NCBI GenBank assembly: GCA_900770295.1
Contig: CAAGJQ010000152.1
Span: 59,761 to 123,760, forward strand
Length of the DNA: 64,000 nucleotides
DNA from: an uncultured Oscillibacter sp.
GTDB taxonomy: Bacteria > Bacillota > Clostridia > Oscillospirales > Oscillospiraceae
Direction: 5' to 3'
Part shown: piece after piece, positions 50,291-59,046 of the stretch
How the letters are laid out: each line of letters opens with the position of its first letter
How positions within the stretch are numbered: the first letter of the stretch is position 1
The notes under the pieces: generated by a model
Database searches by the model: none
The model's input: the letters and a program-made list of their open reading frames with translations, nothing else
Told to the model about the DNA's origin: nothing
Position numbers and translations under genes: made by a program

Positions 50291-50949
50291 GCGGTGTGTT
50301 CACGCCTGTCGGCCGGGCTTCCTGGCCCCGGGGACAGATCTTCTGGTACTATACGGAGGCGGCCCCCACCGCCTATTCCATGACCGTTTCGCTGGACGTG
50401 ACAAAAACCCGTCTGGCTCTGAGGGCTGCGGGGCGGAAATTCTTCCCGGCCTATCTGTGGCTGGTGACCCGGGCCATCGGGCACCAGCCGGCGCTGCGGA
50501 CGGCGGAGCGGGAGGGCGCCGTGGGCTATTGGGATACCCTGGTGCCGGCCTATCCCCGGCTCTGTCAGGCTGACGGCACCACGGCACTGCTGTGGACGGA
50601 ATACCATGCGTCATTCCGGGACTTTTACCAGGCCTATCTGGCGGACACTGCCCAATATCCTGCGGGCGGAGGCCTGCTGACCGCCAAGGGACCGCCGCCG
50701 GAGAACAGCTATGTCATCTCCTGCATCCCCTGGTTCTCCTTTGACAGCTTTTCCCTCCGCACCCAGAGCCCCAGGGGGTATTTTTTCCCCAGCTTTGAGG
50801 CGGGTGCCTTCCGGGAGGAGGCGGGGCGGATCTGGATGCCGCTGTCCATCACGGCCCACCACGCCGCCACCGATGGATGGCATCTGAAATGCTTTCTGGA
50901 GGAGCTCTCCTTGGCGTTTGAAAATCCGGATACCTGGATGGAGACCTGA
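50287..50949 (+). CDS. Chloramphenicol acetyltransferase-family O-acetyltransferase
   Basis: 220 residues, ATG overlapping the preceding stop (ATGA). The CAT fold is recognisable by YSMTVSLDVT, FFPAYLWLVTRAIG, PWFSFDSF and the active-site motif SITAHHAATDGWHLKCFLEEL, where the second His of HHAATDG is catalytic (classical CATs have HHAVCDG). Length suits a CAT monomer of the trimer. It would acetylate a hydroxyl on chloramphenicol or another xenobiotic with acetyl-CoA, but chromosomal homologues often have no resistance phenotype. Coupling to the HTH-desulfoferrodoxin gene suggests co-regulation. Confidence 0.88.
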   Translation: MSGVFTPVGRASWPRGQIFWYYTEAAPTAYSMTVSLDVTKTRLALRAAGRKFFPAYLWLVTRAIGHQPALRTAEREGAVGYWDTLVPAYPRLCQADGTTALLWTEYHASFRDFYQAYLADTAQYPAGGGLLTAKGPPPENSYVISCIPWFSFDSFSLRTQSPRGYFFPSFEAGAFREEAGRIWMPLSITAHHAATDGWHLKCFLEELSLAFENPDTWMET

Positions 50950-51059
50950 AGAGGTGGTTCCGTTATATGCGCCGCTTTGTTCAAAAACGCTGTTATCCGG
51001 CTGAAAAATATGCTATCATCTGATCTGTCAATATGAAAAGCGGAACAGGAGATGGAAAG

Positions 51060-51596
51060 ATGAAGATTTTGATCGTGGTGGATATGCAGAACGACTTTGT
51101 CAGCGGCGCCCTGGGTACGGCGGAGGCAAGGAATATTGTGCCCCACGTGGTGGGCCGGGTCGTGGACGGCGTCAACCGGGGAGAGACCATCTTCTTTACC
51201 CGGGACACCCATGAGGAGAATTACATGGATACCCAGGAGGGGAAGAAGCTGCCGGTCCCCCACTGCATCCGCGGTACGGAGGGCTGGGAGATCGTCAGCC
51301 AGCTGACAGAATACACAGCGGGGCGCACTGTGATTGACAAACCCACGTTCGGCAGCCGGGAGCTGGGGCGGCTGCTGGCGGCGGAACAGGAGAGGGAGCC
51401 GGTTGAAAAGATCACCTTGATCGGCCTGTGCACAGACATCTGCGTGCTCTCCAACGCCCTGCTGGCGAAGGCGTTTCTGCCGGAGGCGGAGATCGCCGTG
51501 GATGCCGCCTGCTGCGCCGGTGTGACGCCGGAGAGCCACCGGAACGCGCTGGAGGCCATGAAGGTTTGCCAGATCACCGTGGAGAACGGAGACTGA
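51060..51596 (+). CDS. Isochorismatase-family cysteine hydrolase
   Basis: 178 residues from ATG 51060 (AGGAGATGGA upstream). The catalytic triad is complete: Asp in VVDMQNDFVSGALG, Lys in VIDKPTFGS and Cys in IGLCTDICVLSNAL, with the cis-peptide neighbours. HEENYMDTQEGKKLPVPHC resembles nicotinamidases and related amidases (metal-binding histidines), so nicotinamide or another amide is a likely substrate, though pyrazinamidase and isochorismatase are relatives. It stands alone, with a terminator 5 bases after the stop. Confidence 0.88.
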   Translation: MKILIVVDMQNDFVSGALGTAEARNIVPHVVGRVVDGVNRGETIFFTRDTHEENYMDTQEGKKLPVPHCIRGTEGWEIVSQLTEYTAGRTVIDKPTFGSRELGRLLAAEQEREPVEKITLIGLCTDICVLSNALLAKAFLPEAEIAVDAACCAGVTPESHRNALEAMKVCQITVENGD

Positions 51597-51600
51597 TGTG

Positions 51601-51629
51601 AAAAAACCACCCGTCAAGGATGGTTTTTT
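51601..51629 (+). terminator. Terminator after the isochorismatase-family gene
   Basis: AAAAAACCA pairs with TGGTTTTTT across an 11-base spacer. Confidence 0.7.
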
Positions 51630-51701
51630 ATAATTTAGGAGAGGAGGCGGGGCGCAAACCGGCGCGGGGAGAGAGATGCGGTAAATCTCCGGACACAAAG
51701 C

Positions 51702-51730
51702 AGGGCCCCTGCCTGAGCGGCAGGAGCCCT
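51702..51730 (-). terminator. Possible terminator of adenine deaminase
   Basis: The inverted repeat GGGCcCCTGCC-TGAGC-GGCAGGaGCCC lies just downstream of the ade stop. The T-run on the minus strand is weak. Confidence 0.45.
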
Positions 51731-51738
51731 TGCGCGGT

Positions 51739-53463
51739 TTATACGTAGCTCTGGCTGTTCACGTCGAACACGCCCCGGGTGGTGATGCGCAGCGACGGGA
51801 TGACCGGCAATGCCATGAAGCTCAGCGTCATGAACGGGTCGATGCCCCGGCTGACGCCCAGCTCAAAGGCCTTTTCCTTGGCGGTCTCCAGCTTTTCGTT
51901 GACATCCACCAGCGGCTCGTCGCTCATAATGCCCGCAATGGCCAGGGGGACCTCCGCAATGGGCTGTCCGCCGTCCCAGACCACGATGCCGCCGTTCAGC
52001 TCCACCACCCGGTTGACCGCGGCGGCCATGTCGGCCTCGCTGGTGCCCACCACGATGATGTTGTGGGAGTCGTGGGAGATGGACGTTGCCACGGCGCCGG
52101 ATTTCAGACCGTAGCCCTGGAGGAAGCCGATGCCGATGTGGTGGGTGTTCTTGTGGCGCTCCACCACGGCGATCTTCAGCACATCGTACTCCACGTCGAT
52201 GCGGTCGGAGTACCCGGCGTCGGTGGTGGTGATCTCGCCGTTCACCATGCCGATGATGCCCCGGGGGCGGTGCTCCGTGAAGTCCTCCGCCGTCAGGGTG
52301 CCCACGTGGAAGGTGCTGTGGGCCCGATCCACCAGATACTGCTCGATCTCCGGCGTTGGGAACTCCTTCACAACACCGTTTTCCACCATCAGCTCGCCCT
52401 TTTTGTAGACTTTTTCGATGTTGAAGTCCTGGAAGTTGTCAATGACCACGAAATCGCCCAGATACCCCGGCGCGATAGCGCCCCGGTTGTTCAGCAGGAA
52501 ATACCGGGCGGCGTTGTGGCAGGCGACCTTCACAGCGGTGATGGGGTCCGCGCCCAGGCCGATGGCCTTCTTCACGATGTAGTCGATGTGGCCTTTTTCC
52601 AGCAGGTCGTTGGGGTGCTTGTCGTCGGTGCAGAACATGCAGCGCTCGGAGTACTTGTCGCACAGCAGGGGGAGCAGCGCCTCCAGATTCCGGGCGGCGG
52701 TGCCCTCCCGGATCATGATGAACTGGCCCCGCTCCAGCTTGGCGATGGCGTCGTTCAGGTCGTGGCACTCGTGGTCGGAGTAGACGCCTGCGGCGATGTA
52801 GGCGTTCAGGTCGTTGCCCACCAGGTCCGGGGCGTGGCCGTCGATTTTCTTGTGATGGGCCTGGGCCGCCACGATCTTCTCCACCGGCTGGTCGTCTCCC
52901 GCGATGATGCCCACGAAGTTCATCATCTCCGCCAGACCCTGGACCCGGGGATGGTCATAGAAGGAGTCGATGGCCCGGTAGTCCAGCACCGCTCCGGACT
53001 CGTCCAGGGGCGTGGCCGGGACGCAGGAGGGCAGCATGAACCGCACGTCAACCGGTAGATCTTCCGTGGCCTGGAGCATGTACTCAATGCCATCGGTGCC
53101 CATGACGTTGGCGATCTCGTGGGGGTCGGTAATGACGGTGGTGGTGCCGTGGGGCAGGACCGCCTTCACGAACTCCTTGGGGCTGACCAGGGAGCTCTCC
53201 AGATGGATGTGGGCGTCCAGAAAGCCGGGCAGGACGATCTTGCCCGTCATGTCCGCCTCCACTTTGCCGGAGTAGGTCCCCATGCCTACGATCAGGCCTT
53301 CGGCCACGGCAATGTCCGCATGGCACAGCTCGTTGGAAAACACATTGACGTAGGTGGCGTTTTTCAGAACCAGATCCGCCGGTTCCCGTCCGGCGGCCGC
53401 ATTGATGATGCGCCGCTTTTTCAGCAGCTTCCGGTTGATTTTGCCGGCATAGCTCTCAGACAT
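51739..53463 (-). CDS. ade: Adenine deaminase
   Basis: 574 residues from ATG 53463 (AAGGAGTGG upstream). Amidohydrolase-superfamily features: GKIVLPGFLDAHIHLESSLVSP with the HxH metal site, HGTTTVITDPHEIANVMG, MLPSCVPATPLDESGA, GDDQPVEKI, FCTDDKHPNDLLEKGHIDYIV and the C-terminal TSISHDSHNIIVVGTSEADM typical of Ade (YerA-type). It deaminates adenine to hypoxanthine in purine salvage with a dinuclear metal centre. It stands on its own promoter, about 13 kb from the purine operon on the same strand. Confidence 0.95.
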   Translation of the reverse strand: MSESYAGKINRKLLKKRRIINAAAGREPADLVLKNATYVNVFSNELCHADIAVAEGLIVGMGTYSGKVEADMTGKIVLPGFLDAHIHLESSLVSPKEFVKAVLPHGTTTVITDPHEIANVMGTDGIEYMLQATEDLPVDVRFMLPSCVPATPLDESGAVLDYRAIDSFYDHPRVQGLAEMMNFVGIIAGDDQPVEKIVAAQAHHKKIDGHAPDLVGNDLNAYIAAGVYSDHECHDLNDAIAKLERGQFIMIREGTAARNLEALLPLLCDKYSERCMFCTDDKHPNDLLEKGHIDYIVKKAIGLGADPITAVKVACHNAARYFLLNNRGAIAPGYLGDFVVIDNFQDFNIEKVYKKGELMVENGVVKEFPTPEIEQYLVDRAHSTFHVGTLTAEDFTEHRPRGIIGMVNGEITTTDAGYSDRIDVEYDVLKIAVVERHKNTHHIGIGFLQGYGLKSGAVATSISHDSHNIIVVGTSEADMAAAVNRVVELNGGIVVWDGGQPIAEVPLAIAGIMSDEPLVDVNEKLETAKEKAFELGVSRGIDPFMTLSFMALPVIPSLRITTRGVFDVNSQSYV

Positions 53464-53546
53464 AAAACCACTCCTTCTTTCAGAAAATCCTAATATCAAT
53501 TTTTCTTATGAAAGACATAAAATAAAATAATATTGGGCTTACGAAG

Positions 53547-53575
53547 AGTATACGCCAAATGTGTGCATTTGTCCA
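53547..53575 (-). promoter_or_regulatory. Promoter of adenine deaminase
   Basis: Minus-strand TGGACA (plus 53570-53575), a 17-bp spacer and TATACT (plus 53547-53552). No purine riboswitch core was recognised in the ~85-base AT-rich leader. Confidence 0.65.
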
Positions 53576-53640
53576 CAAAAAGAGAAGAAAAATTTTGTTT
53601 TTGTGGTGTGACAGATGCAACGGAATAAAATGGAGATATA

Positions 53641-53649
53641 TGGTATAAT
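53641..53649 (+). promoter_or_regulatory. Extended -10 promoter of the flavin reductase-rubredoxin gene
   Basis: TGGTATAAT (53641-53649) is an extended -10 element; no good -35 is seen. Confidence 0.55.
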
Positions 53650-53697
53650 CTAAACAACTATTTCCAGGCAGCGGGTGCTGCAAGAAAGGAGCCATTT

Positions 53698-54321
53698 ATG
53701 AATTCCAGAGCTTATGAGAAATTGGATTATTCCCTCTGCCTGCTCTCCGCCGCGGCGGACGGCAAGCGGCATGGCTGCATCGTCAACTCCTTCCATCAGG
53801 TGACTTCCTCGTTCCCGCCGAAATTCACGGTGGCGGTGAACAAGGACCATGAGACCTGCAAGGCCGTCCAGGCGGCGGGCAGCTTCTGTGTGACGCTGCT
53901 GGCGGAGGACGCGCCCGAGGAGCTGGTGAACGCCTTCGGCTACAAGTCCGGCCGGGTAGTTGATAAATTCGAGGGCCGGGACGTCCAGACCGACGGCGCC
54001 GGCAATCCCTATCTGAAGGAGAGCATGGTCTCCCGCATCTCCTGCAAGGTGGTGGACAAACTGGAGATCGGCAGCTATATCCTCTTTGTGGGACAGGCCA
54101 CGGAGGCGGAGGTCCTGGGCACGGGCAATGTGCTGACCCTGAAGGCCTACACCGCCCGGGGCAAGGCCACGCCTCCCACCGCCACGGTGTTCCGGACCAT
54201 GGAGGGCAACGGCTTCCGCTGCTCCGTCTGCGGATATGTCTATGAGAGCGAGACCCTGCCCAAGGACTTCGTATGTCCCCTGTGCCGGGCCACGGCGGAC
54301 AAATTCGTCAAACAGGACTGA
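53698..54321 (+). CDS. Flavin reductase-rubredoxin fusion (high-molecular-weight rubredoxin)
   Basis: 207 residues (AAGGAG upstream of ATG 53698). Residues ~5-155 are a flavin reductase-like FMN-binding barrel (LSAAADGKRHGCIVNSFHQV, PKFTVAVNKDHETC). The C-terminal ~40 residues are a rubredoxin with both CxxC knuckles: FRCSVCGYVYES and FVCPLCRATADKF. The pair forms an NAD(P)H-fed electron shuttle to oxygen- or peroxide-detoxifying flavoproteins in anaerobes such as Moorella (Hrb). It fits the strict-anaerobe character of the window and is monocistronic, ended by a terminator. Confidence 0.94.
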   Translation: MNSRAYEKLDYSLCLLSAAADGKRHGCIVNSFHQVTSSFPPKFTVAVNKDHETCKAVQAAGSFCVTLLAEDAPEELVNAFGYKSGRVVDKFEGRDVQTDGAGNPYLKESMVSRISCKVVDKLEIGSYILFVGQATEAEVLGTGNVLTLKAYTARGKATPPTATVFRTMEGNGFRCSVCGYVYESETLPKDFVCPLCRATADKFVKQD

Positions 54322-54333
54322 TACAGCGCACCG

Positions 54334-54368
54334 CGCGCCGGAGGGAGGCCTCCGGCGCGTTTCTTTTC
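54334..54368 (+). terminator. Rho-independent terminator
   Basis: CGCGCCGGAGG..CCTCCGGCGCG followed by TTTCTTTTC. Confidence 0.9.
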
Positions 54369-54379
54369 CGCTTCCGCCG

Positions 54380-54408
54380 TTGCGAAACCGGAAAAATTGG
54401 GATATACT
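54380..54408 (+). promoter_or_regulatory. Promoter of the polA operon
   Basis: TTGCGA (54380-54385), a 17-bp spacer and TATACT (54403-54408), 37 bases before polA. Confidence 0.75.
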
Positions 54409-54444
54409 ATTCCAATCTATGAAATCACTCCGGGAGGTATCCCC

Positions 54445-57099
54445 ATGAAGCTCATGGTCATTGACGGCAATTCCATCATCAACCGGGCCTATTACGGTAT
54501 CCGGCCCCTGTCCACCCGGGACGGGCTGTACACCCACGCCATCTTCGGCTTTCTGACCACTCTCCTGCGGCTGGAGGGGGAGGAGACGCCGGACGCGGTG
54601 TGCGTCACCTTTGACGTCCATGCCCCCACCTTCCGCCACACGGCGGATGAGGCCTACAAGGCCACCCGGAAGCCCATGCCCGAGGAGCTGCGGATGCAGG
54701 TGCCGGTGCTGAAAGAGGTGCTGGACGCACTGAACATCCCCCGCTACGAGCTGGAGGGCTGGGAGGCCGACGACCTGATCGGCACCATCTCCCGCAGGTG
54801 CGAGGCGGCGGGCTGGGAGTGCGTGGTGGTCACAGGAGACAAGGACAGCCTGCAATTGATCACGGACCGCACCAAGGTGAAGCTGGTGTCCACCCGCATG
54901 GGCCAGACCACCACCAAGGACATGACGCCGGACGCCTTCCGGGAGCAGTACGGCTTCGAGCCTATCCACATGATCGACCTGAAGGCCCTGATGGGCGATA
55001 CCTCCGACAACATCCCCGGCGTGCCGGGCATCGGGGAAAAGACCGCCATGGACCTGATTCAGAAATATGAGAGCATCGACGCCCTGTATGAAAAAATGCC
55101 GGACATCGAGGCCAAGCCCGCGGCCCTGAAAAAGCTGGCGGCGGGGGAGGAGGCGGCCCGCCACTCCTACTGGCTGGCCACCATCGTCACCGACGCGCCG
55201 CTGGACTTCCGGCCGGAGGACAACCTGGTGCAAAAGCCCGGCCCGGAGGCGTATCCGCTGTTTCTGCGGCTGGAATTCACCAAGCTCATTGAGAAATTCG
55301 GCCTGACGGCGGCGGAGACTGCCGCCCGGGAGACGGCGCGGGCGGAATTCACCGCAGCTGTGGAGCAGGTGAGGGACCAGACCAGGGCGGATGAGCTGCT
55401 GAACATCTGGCGGACGGCGGACCATGTGTCCCTGCTGGCCCTGCCGGATTTGACCGGCATCGCGGTGGTGTGTCCCACCGGAGAGGATACCGTCCTGACA
55501 GCGGAGCTGTTTTTCGAGAAATTCTCCGGAGACTGGAACGGCCTGCTGAAAGCCCTGTTTTCCGAAGAGATCAAAAAGGTGTCCCACAATGTGAAGGACC
55601 TGATGCGGACGCTGCTGGAAAACGGCCTGCCCGCCGGTGGATTTATCTTTGATACCGCCCTGGCGGCTTATTTGCTGGACGCCACGGCGGGCAGCTATGA
55701 CCTGGGCCGGCTGTTTGTGGCCTATTATAATGAGGAACTGCCCAAGCCCCTGTATCTGGACCGCGACGCGTTCTCCCTGCTGGGGGATACCGCTCAGGCG
55801 GAGGCGTCCTTTGACAGCTATGCCGCGGCGGTGGACGCCCTGTACGGGACGCTGCTGCCGAAGCTGAAGGAGCTGGACATGTGGGAGCTGTACCAGACCG
55901 CCGAGCTGCCGCTGTGCCGGGTGCTGGCGGAGATGGAGCTGGCGGGCTGCCGGGTGGACGCCCGGGCCTTGTCGGACTTCGGCGAGGCGCTGTCCGCCCG
56001 CATCACAGAGCAGGAGAAGGCCATCTACGACATGGCGGGGGAGACCTTCAACATCAACTCCCCCAAGCAGCTGGGCGAGATTTTGTTCGGCAAGCTGGGC
56101 CTGCCCCACGGCAAAAAGACAAAGACCGGCTGGTCCACCAACGCGGACGTGCTGGAAAAGCTGCGCTATGAGTACCCCATCGTCAACGCGGTGCTGGAAT
56201 ACCGTCAGTACGCGAAACTGAAATCCACCTATGCCGACGGCCTGCTGAAGGCCATCGACCCGGACGGCCGGGTCCGTACCTCCTTCCAGATGACGGTGAC
56301 CGCCACCGGGCGGCTCAGCTCCACGGAGCCGAACCTCCAGAACATTCCCACCCGCACCGACCTTGGCAGCGAGATCCGGCGGATGTTTGTGCCGGACCCG
56401 GGCTGCGTCCTGGTGGACGCGGATTACTCCCAGATCGAGCTGCGGCTGCTGGCCCACATCGCCGGGGACGAGACCATGCGGGAATCCTTCCTGGCGGGAG
56501 GCGACTTCCACGCCGAGACGGCGGCCAAGGTGTTCCATGTGGCCCGGGAGGACGTGACCCATGAGATGCGCCGCAGCGCCAAGGCGGTGAACTTCGGCAT
56601 CGTCTACGGCATCTCCGCCTTTTCCTTGTCCCAGGACATCGGCGTCAGCGTGGCGGAGGCCAAGGCGTATATGGAGGCCTACTTCGCCACCTTCCCCGGG
56701 GTCCGGAAGTACATGGACGAGGTGGTGGAGAAGGCCAGGGCGGCGGGCTATGTGGAGACCCTGTTCCATCGCCGCCGGGACCTGCCGGAGCTGAAATCCT
56801 CCAACTTCAACATGCGCTCCTTCGGGGAGCGGGTGGCGCTGAACATGCCCATCCAGGGCACGGCAGCGGATGTCATGAAGCTGGCCATGGTGGCGGTCCA
56901 CAAGCGGCTGAAAGCCGAAAACCTTCAGGCCCGACTGGTGCTCCAGGTCCACGACGAGCTGATCGTGGAGTGCCCGGAAAGCGAGGCGGAGACCGTCGCT
57001 AAACTGCTGGCGGAGGAAATGGAGAACGTGGTCCGCCTGTCCGTCCCCTTGACCGCCGACGCCCACTGGGGCAAAAACTGGCTGGAGGCCAAGGGATGA
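54445..57099 (+). CDS. polA: DNA polymerase I
   Basis: 884 residues from ATG 54445 (GGGAGG upstream). The N-terminal 5' nuclease (~1-290: VIDGNSIINRAYYGI, GWEADDLIGTI, VTGDKDSLQLI, GDTSDNIPGVPGIGEKTA) is intact. The 3'-5' exonuclease region (~310-480) lacks the Asp-x-Glu of exo motif I (LLALPDLTGIAVVC occupies that position), so proofreading is probably absent, as in Bacillus-type enzymes. The polymerase domain has LVDADYSQIELRLLAHIAGD (motif A), RRSAKAVNFGIVYGISAF (motif B) and VLQVHDELIVECP (motif C). It fills gaps and removes primers. First gene of a five-gene run. Confidence 0.97.
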   Translation: MKLMVIDGNSIINRAYYGIRPLSTRDGLYTHAIFGFLTTLLRLEGEETPDAVCVTFDVHAPTFRHTADEAYKATRKPMPEELRMQVPVLKEVLDALNIPRYELEGWEADDLIGTISRRCEAAGWECVVVTGDKDSLQLITDRTKVKLVSTRMGQTTTKDMTPDAFREQYGFEPIHMIDLKALMGDTSDNIPGVPGIGEKTAMDLIQKYESIDALYEKMPDIEAKPAALKKLAAGEEAARHSYWLATIVTDAPLDFRPEDNLVQKPGPEAYPLFLRLEFTKLIEKFGLTAAETAARETARAEFTAAVEQVRDQTRADELLNIWRTADHVSLLALPDLTGIAVVCPTGEDTVLTAELFFEKFSGDWNGLLKALFSEEIKKVSHNVKDLMRTLLENGLPAGGFIFDTALAAYLLDATAGSYDLGRLFVAYYNEELPKPLYLDRDAFSLLGDTAQAEASFDSYAAAVDALYGTLLPKLKELDMWELYQTAELPLCRVLAEMELAGCRVDARALSDFGEALSARITEQEKAIYDMAGETFNINSPKQLGEILFGKLGLPHGKKTKTGWSTNADVLEKLRYEYPIVNAVLEYRQYAKLKSTYADGLLKAIDPDGRVRTSFQMTVTATGRLSSTEPNLQNIPTRTDLGSEIRRMFVPDPGCVLVDADYSQIELRLLAHIAGDETMRESFLAGGDFHAETAAKVFHVAREDVTHEMRRSAKAVNFGIVYGISAFSLSQDIGVSVAEAKAYMEAYFATFPGVRKYMDEVVEKARAAGYVETLFHRRRDLPELKSSNFNMRSFGERVALNMPIQGTAADVMKLAMVAVHKRLKAENLQARLVLQVHDELIVECPESEAETVAKLLAEEMENVVRLSVPLTADAHWGKNWLEAKG

Positions 57100-57971
57100 A
57101 ACGGCTGGCCGTTCTCCTGGGCGTGGCGGGGGTGTCCCTGTCCGCCGTGTTTGTCCGGTGGTCCACGGCGCCGTCTCTGATTCTGGTGCTGTACCGGGTG
57201 GGCATGGCGGCGGCGCTGCTGGCGCCGTATACCCTTCTCCGACACCGGGAGGAGCTTCGCACGCTGGCCCGGCGGGAGGTGCTGCTGTGCCTTGCCAGCG
57301 GCGCCTTTCTGGGCCTGCACTTCGCGGCGTATTTTGAATCCCTGCGGTGGACCTCCATCGCCTCGTCGGTGGTGCTGGTGGACACGGAGGTGCTGTTCGT
57401 GGCACTGGACACCGTGCTGGTCCTGCGGCAGCGCCTTCCGGGCCGTGCCTGGCTGGCGGTGGCGCTGGCCTTCGGCGGCAGCGTTGTCATCGCCATGGCG
57501 GACACGGCGGTCGGGCCGGACGCGGTGAGGGGAGATATCATTGCCCTGTCCGGCGCCCTGTGCATGGCGGTGTACACCATGATCGGCGCTGTGTGCCGGA
57601 AAAATATCTCTACCACGGTTTACACATTTCTGGTATACTGTTCGGCGGCGCTGACGGTGCTGGTCATCGCCCTGTTTGGCGGCCTGCCATTGACGGGCTA
57701 CGGTGCGGAGAATGTCCTGACAGCCCTTGGCATGGCGGTGTTCTGCACTCTCCTGGGCCACAGCGTGTTTAGCTGGGGACTGAAATATCTGTCGCCCGCC
57801 TTTATCTCCACGGCCAAGCTGCTGGAGCCGGTGTTTGCCTCCGTGTGGGGGCTGGCTTTGTTTGGCGAGCGGCCGGGACTGCTGACGCTTTTGGGCGGCG
57901 CGGTCATCATCGCGGGCGTGGCCCTGTACAGCCGGACCACCGGCCGAGAAACTGAAAGAAAGGTTGGATAA
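57096..57971 (+). CDS. EamA/DMT-family transporter
   Basis: 291 residues, overlapping the polA stop (ATGA). Ten hydrophobic segments are arranged as two EamA repeats (first ~1-130, second ~145-285), with typical phrases LYRVGMAAALLAPY, ASVVLVDTEVLFVALD near ASSVVLV, and FCTLLGHSVFSWGLKYLSP, KLLEPVFASVWGLALFGE, GGAVIIAGVALYS. It is an inner-membrane exporter or importer of metabolites with unknown substrate. It is unrelated in function to polA but translationally coupled to it. Confidence 0.9.
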   Translation: MKRLAVLLGVAGVSLSAVFVRWSTAPSLILVLYRVGMAAALLAPYTLLRHREELRTLARREVLLCLASGAFLGLHFAAYFESLRWTSIASSVVLVDTEVLFVALDTVLVLRQRLPGRAWLAVALAFGGSVVIAMADTAVGPDAVRGDIIALSGALCMAVYTMIGAVCRKNISTTVYTFLVYCSAALTVLVIALFGGLPLTGYGAENVLTALGMAVFCTLLGHSVFSWGLKYLSPAFISTAKLLEPVFASVWGLALFGERPGLLTLLGGAVIIAGVALYSRTTGRETERKVG

Positions 57972-57975
57972 AAAC

Positions 57976-58482
57976 ATGGATACAAGGATGCATGTGCGCA
58001 TCGTGCCCATGAACGCGGACCATCTGGACGAGGTGGCGGAACTGGAGCGCATCTGCTTCTCCACGCCCTGGTCCCGGAATATGCTGGCGGAGGAGCTGGA
58101 CAATCTGCTCTCCGCCTTCCTGGTGGCGCTGGACGACAGCGGCCGGGTGGTGGGCTACGCGGGTTTGCAGGTGGTGCTGGACGAGGGCTACATCACCAAT
58201 ATCGCGGTCCGGCCGGAGTGCCGGAAGCAGGGCATCGCGGGAAAGCTTTTGCAGGTGTTTCTGGACTTTGCCCAGGGAAACAACCTGGCGTTTCTGACGC
58301 TGGAGGTCCGGGCGTCCAACTATGACGCCATCGCCCTGTACGGAAGCAGGGGCTTCCGCAGCGCGGGCCGGCGGAAAAACTACTACGAGCATCCCAGGGA
58401 GGATGCCATCATCATGACAAGGGAGTTTAAAACGGATGGAACTGCGGATACCGTCGCTGGAACAGCTGCGGACGGTCTATGA
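57976..58482 (+). CDS. rimI: Ribosomal protein S18 alanine N-acetyltransferase (RimI-type)
   Basis: 168 residues from ATG 57976; an in-frame TTG at 57964 sits directly on the GAAAGG and is less likely. GNAT features: VGYAGLQVVLDEGYITNIAVRPECRKQGIAGKLLQVFLD (acetyl-CoA loop RKQGIAG), LEVRASNYDAIALYGSRGFRSAGRRKNYYEHPREDAIIM, which match RimI. The position in a run ending with tsaD supports rimI, since rimI and tsaD are commonly neighbours. The C-terminal ~15 residues overlap the next gene by 47 bases and look like a non-conserved extension. Confidence 0.88.
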   Translation: MDTRMHVRIVPMNADHLDEVAELERICFSTPWSRNMLAEELDNLLSAFLVALDDSGRVVGYAGLQVVLDEGYITNIAVRPECRKQGIAGKLLQVFLDFAQGNNLAFLTLEVRASNYDAIALYGSRGFRSAGRRKNYYEHPREDAIIMTREFKTDGTADTVAGTAADGL

Positions 58483-59029
58483 CCGGGATTTGAAAGAGGC
58501 TTTCCCGGCGGCGGAGCTGAAGCCTCTGCGGAACATGGAGCGGATGTGGGCGGAGGGCTGGTACAGGCCCTGGTGCCTCTTTGACGGAGACGACATCGTG
58601 GGCGAGGCCTTTTTGTGGCTGGGCCATCCCGGCTGGGCGCTGCTGGACTACCTGTGCGTCTCCCCAAAGTGCCGCAACGGCGGCTTGGGTTCCGTAATTT
58701 TACAGAAGCTCCGGGAGGCAGAAGGAGATACCGTGATCTTCGGCGAGAGTGAGGCTCCCGCGGACGCCCCCGATCCGGCCATGGCGGAGCGGCGGCTGGG
58801 CTTTTACGCCCGCAACGGCCTGCGGACCGCCGGCTACGACACGGAGATGTTCGGCGTCCACTACAAGACGCTGTATCTGGCTGCCGGAGAGGTGGACGAG
58901 GCGGCGTTGATGCGGGAGCACCGCTTTGTGTATGAGAATACCTTCGCGGCGGATAAATTCCGCAAATACGTCCGCATTCCCTATGATCCGGATGCGGCGC
59001 CGGGGGCCAAAGTGCCCTGGCAGCAGTAA
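58436..59029 (+). CDS. GNAT-family N-acetyltransferase
   Basis: 197 residues. A GNAT domain is visible (FLWLGHPGWALLDYLCVSPKCRNGGLGSVILQKLREAEG, with the acetyl-CoA loop CRNGGLGS, and RLGFYARNGLRTAGYD). The C-terminal part (YKTLYLAAGEVDEAALMREHRFVYEN) is found in clostridial proteins placed beside rimI and tsaD. The substrate is unknown. Its start lies 47 bases inside rimI, so the pair is coupled, and it ends 17 bases before tsaD. Confidence 0.83.
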   Translation: MELRIPSLEQLRTVYDRDLKEAFPAAELKPLRNMERMWAEGWYRPWCLFDGDDIVGEAFLWLGHPGWALLDYLCVSPKCRNGGLGSVILQKLREAEGDTVIFGESEAPADAPDPAMAERRLGFYARNGLRTAGYDTEMFGVHYKTLYLAAGEVDEAALMREHRFVYENTFAADKFRKYVRIPYDPDAAPGAKVPWQQ

Positions 59030-59046
59030 GAGAAAGAAGTGACAGC

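Noticed and set aside
53464..53640. Possible purine riboswitch upstream of adenine deaminase
   Set aside because: The conserved loop sequences and P1-P3 helices of the purine aptamer could not be found in the AT-rich leader.
53650..57405. A 1251-codon minus-strand frame opposite the rubredoxin fusion and polA
   Set aside because: Antisense to two clear plus-strand genes and their terminator and promoter; no domain recognised.
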